Assembly: GCA_022821905.1 (NCBI GenBank)
Contig: JAJECS010000013.1
Span: 1-64,000 of the forward strand
Source of the DNA: Chloroflexota bacterium
Lineage (GTDB): Bacteria > Chloroflexota > UBA11872
DNA length: 64,000 nt
Reading direction: 5' to 3'
Shown: positions 1 to 8,084 of the stretch, one piece after another
Layout: each line of letters starts with the position of its first letter
How positions within the stretch are numbered: position 1 is the first letter of the stretch
Notes under the pieces: generated by a model
What the model was told of the DNA's origin: nothing
Databases searched by the model: none
The model's input: only the letters and a program-made list of their open reading frames with translations
Program-made: the position numbers and the translations under genes

Positions 1-1410
1 CTCCTCCGCCGCCGTGCGAATCGAGGCGGGGAATCGCTCGGGCACAAGCTGCGCCTTCTCGTCGAGGAGCGCCCACCCCACCGTGGGCAGCACGTAGGCC
101 GCGAGCCCCACGCCAATCGCGACGGTCTGCACGGTTCCGACAATGGGATAGCGTCGCGGCGCGTCGCGGGCGAACATGACCGGGGCGTGGGCGATGCCCA
201 CGAAGAGCGCGAGCGCCAGCGCGCCCGAGAGCTTGCCCGGTTCCGTCACCGCCCATCCATAGGGCGCACTCTCCACCAGCGCCAAATACACGGGGCGCGT
301 CGCCTCGTCGTACGTGGCAATCTGAAAGAGCGCCGTCACCCCACCGAGCACGACGGCATAGCCTAGGACCAGCCGGTGCCCAGGCAGTCGGAAGAGGGCC
401 AGCAGCAACAACGCCGCCGGAATCATGGCCGCCAAGCGCCAGCCGGCCAGCGCACCTGGGACGGTTGGCTTCTGGAACTGACCCAGCGACCTCTCCCCGG
501 TAAGCGTGAGGGTGTGGGCGACTGATTTGACGGGCCAGGCGACGGGGAGGCTCTCGTATGTCGCGAGGTACGCAGGTCCCGTTGCCAATCCGCCAACATT
601 TGCCACGACGAAGGGCACGAGCGTGAATGCGGCGAAGACCGCATAGCCGAGCACGAACACGGCAGCCGTCGTCAAGATGGGGCGGCGCGAGCCGCGCGCC
701 CCTATCGCCGCGTAGGCGAACCAGCCGACGCCGACAAGCACTCCGACGGCCATGTAGTGCGGCGAGGCGGAAATGGCAAACGCAAGCACGGCCGCTGCCG
801 CCAGCGCCCGCTGCGCTCGTCCCCGACGGGTGGACGTTCGTGCCGCCGACACGATCAAGCCCAGGAACAGGGGAAGCATCAGGGCGCTGACCCACACATG
901 CAATTGCTCGGAACGCGGCAGAATCCACGGATTGAGGACCCAAAAGAGTCCCGCGAGCCAACAACCGGTGCGGACGGCCACCGGATGTGCGGCCCGAGCT
1001 TCCGGGCCGACCAAGAACCGCGCGCCGACGTACGCCGCGAAGAATCCGAGGAGGTGCCAGCTCGTCCAGTGGAACTTGCCCGCCACCTCGGTCGAGAGCC
1101 CGAATGTCCAAACGATGAGCCCCCAGGGAGCGTCTGCGTACGTCCGCGATACGTAGATGAGCGTGCTGCCACTCGACGTGTCCCACGCGGTGACGAACAT
1201 TCGGAGCCACAGTTCCGCAGCGAACGGATACTCCCGATCCCCAAAAATGATCTCGCCAGGCGTCGCCACAACGCGCCAGGCGACCGAGAGGGTGATCAGC
1301 AAGCCCAAACCCACCCAGAATTCGTCGCGGGCGAGAACTCGGGACGCGGCTGCCGCCGAGAACGTCAGCGCCGATTTCCTCGGTAGGCGAAGACGCCTTC
1401 CTAGAAACAT
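1..1410 (-). CDS. Multi-pass membrane protein, GT-C-like, C-terminus cut by window edge
   Basis: This frame stays open from an ATG at 1410 to the left edge, giving 470 codons without a stop. It encodes at least eight hydrophobic segments. The first loop after the first membrane segment carries GDREYPF and, further on, AWDTSSGS, which recalls the acidic first external loop of GT-C glycosyltransferases that use polyprenyl-phosphate sugars. NPWILP and ASPHYMAVG follow in later loops. A CTGAGGTG stretch lies upstream of the ATG. The gene sits 99 bases downstream of, and in the same direction as, the radical SAM gene. The membrane topology is clear, but the glycosyltransferase idea rests only on loop resemblance and could be wrong. 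Confidence 0.6.
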   Translation of the reverse strand, partial: MFLGRRLRLPRKSALTFSAAAASRVLARDEFWVGLGLLITLSVAWRVVATPGEIIFGDREYPFAAELWLRMFVTAWDTSSGSTLIYVSRTYADAPWGLIVWTFGLSTEVAGKFHWTSWHLLGFFAAYVGARFLVGPEARAAHPVAVRTGCWLAGLFWVLNPWILPRSEQLHVWVSALMLPLFLGLIVSAARTSTRRGRAQRALAAAAVLAFAISASPHYMAVGVLVGVGWFAYAAIGARGSRRPILTTAAVFVLGYAVFAAFTLVPFVVANVGGLATGPAYLATYESLPVAWPVKSVAHTLTLTGERSLGQFQKPTVPGALAGWRLAAMIPAALLLLALFRLPGHRLVLGYAVVLGGVTALFQIATYDEATRPVYLALVESAPYGWAVTEPGKLSGALALALFVGIAHAPVMFARDAPRRYPIVGTVQTVAIGVGLAAYVLPTVGWALLDEKAQLVPERFPASIRTAAEE

Positions 1411-1509
1411 CGCGCTGGCACCTCAGGAAGCTTCAGATTGGGGAGTATCCGTTGTGGGCACGGCGCGGCGTCGCAGGCCCCAATGTCCGAGCGCGGGGAG
1501 CGATCGGCG

Positions 1510-3234
1510 CTAGCTGACGACAATCGCTGGATCAGACTCTGGCGCGGAGGGCTGGAGCAGGCTGGCGTCAATTGGTGCGGTCGACCCGCCCGCCGTGAAC
1601 AGCCGGGCAGGAAGCTCGGCCACGCCGGTGTCGGACGGAGCGACGCCCGTCTCGCCATCCTCCAGCTGCCCCTTCCGAAAGTCGAGCATGTGGCCCACGA
1701 TGTAGCGCGATCCGCGCACCACGTAGTAGCGGAAGTGGTCGCGGCTTTTGCCCGCGTGCAGCAGCTTGCGGGTCACGTAGCGCGGCGTCAGAAAGCTGGT
1801 GTAGAGCGACTGCACCAATCCCATGATTTCCGCCGTCGGAATTGGCGACCGCAGCACCGGCTCTCGCATGTCGTAACGTTCCCAGTGCTCCGGGCCGTCA
1901 AACCGGAGCCAGTCGTGCTCTCGCGCCTGCGCGTAGAGCTGTGTGCCCGGGTAGGGGATGACGATCGTGCCCTGCAGGGTGTTGATCCAGCCGCGGTCGA
2001 AGGTCTCGCGCGTGAAGTCGATGGTCCGCTTGGCCTCGTCGAACGTCTCCCAGGGGTAGCCGACCATGCACGTCACGTGGGGTTCCAGCCCAGCCTCGCT
2101 GGCCCACTTCACCGATTCCCACTGCTGGCGAACCGTCGTGCCCTTGTTGAGCAGATCGAGGCTGCGCTGATTGGCCGACTCGATGCCGTAGAGGATGAAG
2201 CGAAAATTGCTGGCCCCGAGCATCTCGTACTCGGCCTGGGACAGGGCGTCGGCCCGCATGTTGCAGCCCATCATCAAGACCTTGTCCAGGCCGCGCTCGC
2301 GGTACCCGGTGCAGAAGTCGGTGAGCCAGCGCCCCGCGGGGAAGGTGCCCGTGTCATCGAACACCTCTTCGACGCCGAGATCGACGAGCTGCTCCAGCTC
2401 GTCCAGATAGTCGTCAACAGGCCTGACGGACCACGTCGGGAGCATGCTGGTCCATGAGCAGAAAGTGCAGCCACCGCCGCCGCGCCGCGGCCCGCCCGGC
2501 ACCCGCCGCCGCCACCAGCAGTCCGCGCTGGTCGCGCCGGTGGCCCAGCCATAGGTGCCCTTCTTCAGGAAGTTGCCGTTGCGATAGGCGTAGAGCTCCC
2601 ACTTGGCCAGCTGGCGGTCGATGTGCGGCCGGACCGCTTCCCGAACCGGCGGGTTCGGCTCTTCGCCGGAGTTGACGATCTCGGTCTCGTCATGACGCCA
2701 GAACACGCCGCCGCCAAGGTCGTCGCGACCCTCCAGGAAGTCGGCGAGATTCAATATGGCGAAGTCGAATTGGCCACCCCGGATCACATAGTCGACCGGG
2801 CAAAAGAGAAACGGCTCTTCCGGAAACGCGGTGACGTGGTCGCCCACCAGCGCGATGGTCATGGTCGGAAATCGCGACTTGAGGTCGCCGATCGCCTGGT
2901 AGAGCGGGGGCGCGCTGGGGGTCTTGGTTTCGATCATCATCAGGTCGGGCTGTGCCAGCTCGACCTCCCGGCAGTAGGCTTCCCAGTCCCAGCCTTCGGC
3001 GATCCCGTCCAGCCAGACGGCCTCGTGGCCATGCCGTTGCAGCAGCGTGGCCGCCAGCGCCGGCAGCACGGGAAAGATGACGGTGGCGTTGTCGCCGACG
3101 AACCGGTTCAGCGCACCCACGAGCCCCTGGCCCTCGCTGCGTCCGGTCGAAAAGACCTGATACTGCCGGTTTTGACTGAGAAGCGGGATGCCCTTGGCGC
3201 TCTCGAACGGCGGAAAGCTGATGGCAACTCTCAC
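1510..3234 (-). CDS. Cobalamin-binding radical SAM protein with atypical cysteine spacing
   Basis: The 574-residue product starts at a GTG (MRVAISFPP). Residues of about 45-180 look like a Rossmann-type B12-binding domain (LAATLLQRHGHEAVWLDG, then PDLMMIETKTP). No DxHxxG motif is visible, so any cobalamin would be bound without the histidine ligand. Radical SAM features follow: CTFCSW near residue 256, MMGCNMRADAL, GIESANQRSLDLLNKG and HVTCMVGYPWET. The usual CxxxCxxC is not there; the nearest third cysteine is C239, giving C239-x16-C256-x2-C259. Such proteins often methylate unactivated carbons or act in lipid or natural-product pathways. The substrate cannot be told from sequence. The preceding gene on the opposite strand is a glycosyltransferase. 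Confidence 0.85.
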   Translation of the reverse strand: MRVAISFPPFESAKGIPLLSQNRQYQVFSTGRSEGQGLVGALNRFVGDNATVIFPVLPALAATLLQRHGHEAVWLDGIAEGWDWEAYCREVELAQPDLMMIETKTPSAPPLYQAIGDLKSRFPTMTIALVGDHVTAFPEEPFLFCPVDYVIRGGQFDFAILNLADFLEGRDDLGGGVFWRHDETEIVNSGEEPNPPVREAVRPHIDRQLAKWELYAYRNGNFLKKGTYGWATGATSADCWWRRRVPGGPRRGGGGCTFCSWTSMLPTWSVRPVDDYLDELEQLVDLGVEEVFDDTGTFPAGRWLTDFCTGYRERGLDKVLMMGCNMRADALSQAEYEMLGASNFRFILYGIESANQRSLDLLNKGTTVRQQWESVKWASEAGLEPHVTCMVGYPWETFDEAKRTIDFTRETFDRGWINTLQGTIVIPYPGTQLYAQAREHDWLRFDGPEHWERYDMREPVLRSPIPTAEIMGLVQSLYTSFLTPRYVTRKLLHAGKSRDHFRYYVVRGSRYIVGHMLDFRKGQLEDGETGVAPSDTGVAELPARLFTAGGSTAPIDASLLQPSAPESDPAIVVS

Positions 3235-3335
3235 GCGGGTTTATCGTTCCAAGGGTGGTGAAGCGGCCGCATCAATGGACTGGCGCCAGGCTTGTTCCGC
3301 CGCGCAACACGTCGGCTTTATGATTCTAGAACACC

Positions 3336-4376
3336 ATGGGTGACTCCGAACCCCCGAACCAAGAGACGGCAGAAGAGCGTCACGGACGCCACGCGCCGCC
3401 TGCGTCAGCGTTCGTGGACGTATCGATCATCATCGTCGCGGCGCGCCGCACCGCCTACCTCGACGAGGCGCTGTCGGCGATCGCGCGCCTGACGCGCCCG
3501 CCGCGGGAAACGATCGTCGTCCTCGACGAGGCGCCGGCGGACGGACTGGCCGCGGCGCGCTGCATGGCGAGCGGACCGATTGGACCGGCGCAAAAGCGCG
3601 ACATGGGTGCGGCAGCCGCCACCGGCGCGTGGCTGGCGTTCCTCGACGACGACGCGTATCCCGCCCCCGGCTGGCTCGAAGCGTCCGCGCCCCACTTCGC
3701 GAACCCAACCGTTTCGGCGGTCGGGGGTCCGGGCGTCACCCCGCCGAACGACGGATTCCACGCGCAGGTTTCCGGGTGGACCTACGCGTCATGGATCGTG
3801 TCCGGCCCGGCTCGCTTCCGCTATGTCGCTGGGCGGCGCCGGGCCGTGGACGACTATCCATCGATGAATCTGATGGTGCGCCGCTCGGCGTTTGAGGCCG
3901 TTGGCGGGTTCGACAGCGCCTTCTATCCCGGGGAGGACACCAAGCTGTGCCTGGAGATCGTTCGCGGCGGCGGCGGCATCGTGTATGAGCCCGGCGCGCA
4001 GGTCTATCACCATCGGCGGCCGGTGATGCGCGGCCACCTGCGGCAGATCGCCCACTATGGGCGGCATCGCGGCTATTTCGCGCGGGTGTTTCCGGAAACC
4101 TCGCGCCGATTCCAATACTTCATCCCCAGCCTGTGGCTGCTGTGGCTGGTGATCGCCGCGCTGGCGTCAGTTTGGGTTGAGCCGATTCGTTGGGTGTTCC
4201 TTGGCAGCGTGGCGCTCTACGGCCTTGCGGTTGCCGGAAGCGCGATTCACGCGATGCGCGGCTCGGGCAGCGCGGGAATCGGAGCGGCCGTCGCCCCTAC
4301 GATTGTCGCCAGCCACCTCTGCTATGGCTGGCACTTCTTGGGCGGTTTGGTGCGGCCGCGTCCACCGTCGTCCTAG
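3336..4376 (+). CDS. Glycosyltransferase family 2, membrane-anchored
   Basis: The 346-residue protein has a GT-A fold starting at VDVSIIIVAARR near residue 28. The metal-binding acidic motif is LAFLDDDAYP near residue 107. An acceptor-side motif, FDSAFYPGEDTKLCLEI, matches the ED..L signature of processive and rhamnosyl-type family 2 enzymes. After residue 255 come two to three hydrophobic helices that would hold it at the inner membrane. It is transcribed divergently from the radical SAM gene across about 100 bases, which must hold both promoters. The sugar and acceptor cannot be assigned. Confidence 0.85.
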   Translation: MGDSEPPNQETAEERHGRHAPPASAFVDVSIIIVAARRTAYLDEALSAIARLTRPPRETIVVLDEAPADGLAAARCMASGPIGPAQKRDMGAAAATGAWLAFLDDDAYPAPGWLEASAPHFANPTVSAVGGPGVTPPNDGFHAQVSGWTYASWIVSGPARFRYVAGRRRAVDDYPSMNLMVRRSAFEAVGGFDSAFYPGEDTKLCLEIVRGGGGIVYEPGAQVYHHRRPVMRGHLRQIAHYGRHRGYFARVFPETSRRFQYFIPSLWLLWLVIAALASVWVEPIRWVFLGSVALYGLAVAGSAIHAMRGSGSAGIGAAVAPTIVASHLCYGWHFLGGLVRPRPPSS

Positions 4377-4472
4377 CCTTCGTTCCATCGCGTGAGATTG
4401 GGCGAACGATGCGGCGCAGCGCTGCAGTCTCGGCCAACGAAGCCGTCCGTCAGCCGCCGCCTCGATCTCAGG

Positions 4473-5639
4473 CTAAGCGTCCACGCTGGCGCGAGTTTCG
4501 GTGAGCACCAGATCGACGACCCGGCGCAAGGCCTCTTCGCGGGCGTCCCCTTCCAGCCGCCGGAGGCGATACAGATCGAGCTGCCGGTCGGCGCCGGTTC
4601 CTTCGCGGATGATGGTGCGCGCGTGGCGCAGCTCAGTCTCGCAGCCGAGCGCGCGAGCGTCCTCGGTCAGTTCGTCCACGAGCTCGTCCGTCAAGTCGCT
4701 GATGTCTTTCCGCCCGCCGCCCCGCACGTCGCCAAAGAAGGCGAGCACGCCGTAGCGCTGGGCCAGCCAGCGGTTCTCGGCAATGATCTCGGTCGGTGGC
4801 TCCGGCGGCAGCGCATCGTCTCGGAGCTGGCGGAGCAACCGGCGGACAAGCGACGCGTAGGTGGCCACAATGGACATCGCATCGTCGACGCGCGTGCAGA
4901 CATCGCAGATGCGCATCTCGATGGTCGGATGCGCATGGGAAGGGCGAATGTCCCACCACAGCTCGCTGCCGTCGGTGATGAAGTCCATACGCTGATAGTC
5001 GGCAACCAGCCGGTCATACTCGGCCCGCGACCCTAGGGGGCCGGGCAGGCTGGTCCGCGGCAAGCTGCCCACCAGATTCAAGCGGTAGGACTTGAAGCCG
5101 GTGTCGTGGCCTCCGTTGAACGGCGAGTTGGTGGAGAGCGCGTGGAGCAGCGGCAGGTAGCGCCGCATGGCGGTCATTACGCGAACACGCTCATCCGGAT
5201 CGCCGAACCCCGCGTGGATGTGCATCCCGCCGATCAGGAACCGACGAACACTCTCCTGGTACGTGGTGGTGAAGCGTTCGTAACGCTCGCGCGGGGTGGT
5301 GGCCTGCTCCCTCCATTGCGCAAACGGATGGGTGGAGGCCGCCATCACGGCCGCCCCATAGGTCTCAGCCGCCTGGGTGACGATCCGGCGGGTCTCCAGC
5401 AGTGCGTCGCGAACCTCAGCCACCGTCGCGCACACGCGGGAAATCGCCTCGACCTGCGTGCGCAGCAGCTCCCGCGAAATCTCGTGCGGCCCACTGTGCT
5501 CCGCGGACGCTTCAAAAATGCGAATGTCAGGGTCCACGAGGAGGTCGCGCGACGCGGGATCGACGAGAAAGAACTCCTCCTCGATCCCGAGCGTGATCGC
5601 CAGGTCGTCTTGGGCCTCGCCGCCCGTCTGGGACTGCAT
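4473..5639 (-). CDS. Carboxylate-amine ligase, YbdK/GCS2 family
   Basis: The protein belongs to the glutamate-cysteine ligase family 2, which joins a glutamate-type carboxylate to an amine with ATP. The N-terminal ITLGIEEEFFLVDP carries the conserved GxExE metal/ATP motif. HIHAGF, TNSPFNGG and SHAHPTIEMRICD also fit the family. The chosen start at 5639 (MQSQTGGEAQ) has GGAAGGA about 12 bases upstream and gives 388 residues, close to E. coli YbdK (372). An ATG 60 bases earlier would add a poor extension. Its real substrate is unknown: YbdK-type proteins often have only weak glutamate-cysteine ligase activity. It ends convergently near the upstream glycosyltransferase. Confidence 0.88.
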   Translation of the reverse strand: MQSQTGGEAQDDLAITLGIEEEFFLVDPASRDLLVDPDIRIFEASAEHSGPHEISRELLRTQVEAISRVCATVAEVRDALLETRRIVTQAAETYGAAVMAASTHPFAQWREQATTPRERYERFTTTYQESVRRFLIGGMHIHAGFGDPDERVRVMTAMRRYLPLLHALSTNSPFNGGHDTGFKSYRLNLVGSLPRTSLPGPLGSRAEYDRLVADYQRMDFITDGSELWWDIRPSHAHPTIEMRICDVCTRVDDAMSIVATYASLVRRLLRQLRDDALPPEPPTEIIAENRWLAQRYGVLAFFGDVRGGGRKDISDLTDELVDELTEDARALGCETELRHARTIIREGTGADRQLDLYRLRRLEGDAREEALRRVVDLVLTETRASVDA

Positions 5640-5774
5640 CGCTAACCCGGTCCTTCCATCGCTTGCACTGATACCGGCATGGCCAACGTCAAAACACACC
5701 CCGCGGCGGCGCGAGTCGTGAGCGCCCGGCGACAGCGCCGGTTAGCAGGTCGACGCGCCCGACCGTTCGCCGGC

Positions 5775-6545
5775 CTACTCGGGATCGAACCGGCGCAGGC
5801 GACCCGCCACCATGAGCGTCTCAATGAACATCGTGGCGACAGTGGTCGGTCGGATCGTGCTCGGATATCGGTCACGCACGATCACGGGCGCCTCGACGAT
5901 GTCCCGAAACCCGAGGCGGATTGCGAGAGCCAGAGCCTCGATATCAAAGGCAAAGCCCGACGTGCGCACGTGCGGAAAGACCTGCTCGACGACCGGGGCC
6001 GCGTAGATCTTCAAGCCGACCTGCGTGTCGCGCACGGTGAGGCCGAAGAGCATTCGGGTGAGCTGGCGGTAGCCCCAGCTATAGATGCGGCGCGCCGGCG
6101 GATACTCGACCACCGACTCGGCGTGCAGCTTTGACCCGACCACGATGTCCGCCGCTGACGCGACGTGGAGTCGATAGGCGTCCAGGAGGCACTGTGCGGG
6201 AATGTCTCCGCCGCCGTCGAGAAAGGCCCGCGCACGACCGGCAGCCGCCAGCAGACCCCGGCGCACCGCCTCGCCCTTGCCTGAGTTTCGCTCCTGCACC
6301 GCAACGCGCAGCCGCTCGTGCTCGACCTTTGCGAGCACGTCCGACGTGCCGTCCTCATCGCCATCGACAACGACCAGCACCTCGTAGTCGCAGCCGAGGC
6401 CGTCAAGCGCCCGGAGCACCTCACCGACCTGGTGGCCGATGACGTCGGACTGACGATAGGTCGGTATGACGACCGAAAGGTCGGGGAGCTTTTCGGTTGG
6501 CATGTAAACCTGCTCGGACGGTTCGAAGCACACGTCGTCCGTCAT
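5775..6545 (-). CDS. Glycosyltransferase family 2, dolichyl-phosphate glucosyltransferase-like
   Basis: The 256-residue soluble GT-A protein begins with LPDLSVVIPTYRQSD. VVVDGDEDGTSD is the first acidic motif. NSGKGEAVRRGLL is typical of ALG5/DPM-type enzymes that load a sugar onto a polyprenyl phosphate. The second acidic motif reads FLDGGGDIPA, whereas family members usually have DADG or similar. There is no C-terminal membrane helix. The start at 6545 has AGGA about 10 bases upstream; an earlier in-frame ATG would add an unrelated arginine-rich tail. Its likely role is supplying lipid-linked sugar for a GT-C enzyme such as the one suspected at the left edge (inference). Confidence 0.83.
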   Translation of the reverse strand: MTDDVCFEPSEQVYMPTEKLPDLSVVIPTYRQSDVIGHQVGEVLRALDGLGCDYEVLVVVDGDEDGTSDVLAKVEHERLRVAVQERNSGKGEAVRRGLLAAAGRARAFLDGGGDIPAQCLLDAYRLHVASAADIVVGSKLHAESVVEYPPARRIYSWGYRQLTRMLFGLTVRDTQVGLKIYAAPVVEQVFPHVRTSGFAFDIEALALAIRLGFRDIVEAPVIVRDRYPSTIRPTTVATMFIETLMVAGRLRRFDPE

Positions 6546-6746
6546 CGCCAATCCTGGCTCGGCCGGGGCATCCCGTTCAGTGCTGGAGGGTTTTCGACCA
6601 TGGTGCTTGCCCAGAGCCCGAAAGCCGACTCTGATGCGACGGATGATACGCAATGGTCTGCGCCGCGGCAGGCGAGCCTTCGCGCGGCATTGGGAAACCG
6701 GCGACGGGTCGTCATCGTCGACGACCCGCCCCGTCCAAGGTCCCCG

Positions 6747-8084
6747 CTACGACTCTGTCGGGCCGTTGCGCGCCTGACATCGCCACAGGACGCTGCCGGC
6801 GTTGTGCATGACGAAACGGTCGTCGTCGATCACATCGGCCGGGGCCGCGTCGATCTCGCGCGCCACCTGATCCGGGTCCTCATAGCCCACGTCGAGGGCG
6901 CGGCACTCATCCGGTGGAATGGCGGTGGCCAGGCGGACTTGGATGCGCGGGGCTTCACGCCCGTCAATCATGGGCGCGTCGCCCTTGATCAATACCCCGA
7001 GGGTAAGCGCCAGGGGACTGACGCCGTGCGGCTGCCAGACCTCCGGATGGGCCAGGAGATATGGCCAACCGTGGAGCCCCACGTGCCGGATCGCGCGGCC
7101 ATGCGTCGCGGAGATCTCCCGCACGCCGGGGGCGTAGAGGACTAGCTCGCCGCCGTCGGCCACCGTGTCGTCGCCGCGGAAGACACCCTTGGCGCCGGTC
7201 CACAGCTCGGGATACATCCACGAGCCGTCCGGCAGGCGCGGAGTTGCCGCCACCGCGCGTGAGACGCGACGGGCGGTGTAGCGAATGTTGACCTCGGCGC
7301 TGAGCGCCGCGGCGGCCCGCGTGGCCTCGCGCCACCCATCCGGCTGCACGAACACTCCGCGCGTGGTCCCCGACGCGTCATCGACCACCAGGGCAATGGT
7401 TGTGAGGGGAACTGGAACCTGGCGGGTCATGTCGTCGATCAGCTCGCGCACCGGGTTGTCGAGTTCGCCCTGAATGGCCCGCGCGCCGCGCAGGCTGCCG
7501 ATGGTGTGGAGCAGGTTGATCATCTCGGGCCCGGAAACGCCGGGGAAGATCTGCTTGGCGCCCCCCGCGAAGCCCGCCCCTTCGTGCGGTTGCACGCGCG
7601 TGAGCAGGATCACGCGGTCATAGTCGAGCAGCCGGCGGTTGATCCGCACCGGCATGTCCCGGTCGAAGCCCAGCCCCGGCGCGAGGTCTCCGTAGTCGCC
7701 GAATCGGGCCCGTTGCTCGGCCTGCGTCACGGAGCCGATGTCGACCAGGGCGTCCGCCCGCGCCCACTCGTGGTCGTAGATTGGGACGTCGGGGTAGGCG
7801 TGGGCGCCGAACACCCATTGCCGTTTGGTGGCTGCGGGCATCGACGCGTGGGTGCCCTGCGCGATCATGACGTCCACCGAGCCGGCGCGCCCTTGGAGCG
7901 CCTGCCATACGGCACGAAAGGTCTGGCTGACCGGGATCTTGCGGGTGTCGTCGGGCGCCAGCACGAGCACTCGAGATGCGTCGCGCCGAGTCTCGGCCAG
8001 CGCGTCGGCGATCACGGCCGCGGCATCCGCCGGAGTCACGGCCGGCGACGCCGAAGCCTCGAGAACCTGGCGCCGGTCGTTCAT
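6747..8084 (-). CDS. LarA-like (DUF2088) nickel-pincer-type racemase/epimerase
   Basis: The 445-residue protein matches the lactate racemase LarA family, whose characterised members use a nickel-pincer nucleotide cofactor covalently held by a lysine. LVLAPDDTRKIP corresponds to the conserved D-x-TR motif. IAQGTHASM carries the expected histidine. PHEGAGFAGGAKQIFPG contains both the second histidine and the candidate anchoring lysine. The start overlaps the pepF stop (ATGA, 8081-8084), so translation is probably coupled. LarB, LarC and LarE, needed to make the cofactor, are not in this window. LarA homologues act on many 2-hydroxyacids, so calling this a lactate racemase would be too specific. 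Confidence 0.85.
   Translation of the reverse strand: MNDRRQVLEASASPAVTPADAAAVIADALAETRRDASRVLVLAPDDTRKIPVSQTFRAVWQALQGRAGSVDVMIAQGTHASMPAATKRQWVFGAHAYPDVPIYDHEWARADALVDIGSVTQAEQRARFGDYGDLAPGLGFDRDMPVRINRRLLDYDRVILLTRVQPHEGAGFAGGAKQIFPGVSGPEMINLLHTIGSLRGARAIQGELDNPVRELIDDMTRQVPVPLTTIALVVDDASGTTRGVFVQPDGWREATRAAAALSAEVNIRYTARRVSRAVAATPRLPDGSWMYPELWTGAKGVFRGDDTVADGGELVLYAPGVREISATHGRAIRHVGLHGWPYLLAHPEVWQPHGVSPLALTLGVLIKGDAPMIDGREAPRIQVRLATAIPPDECRALDVGYEDPDQVAREIDAAPADVIDDDRFVMHNAGSVLWRCQARNGPTES

Noticed and set aside
1438-2457. 339-codon plus-strand frame antisense to the radical SAM gene
   Set aside because: The opposite strand encodes a clear cobalamin/radical SAM protein; the antisense frame is a high-GC shadow.
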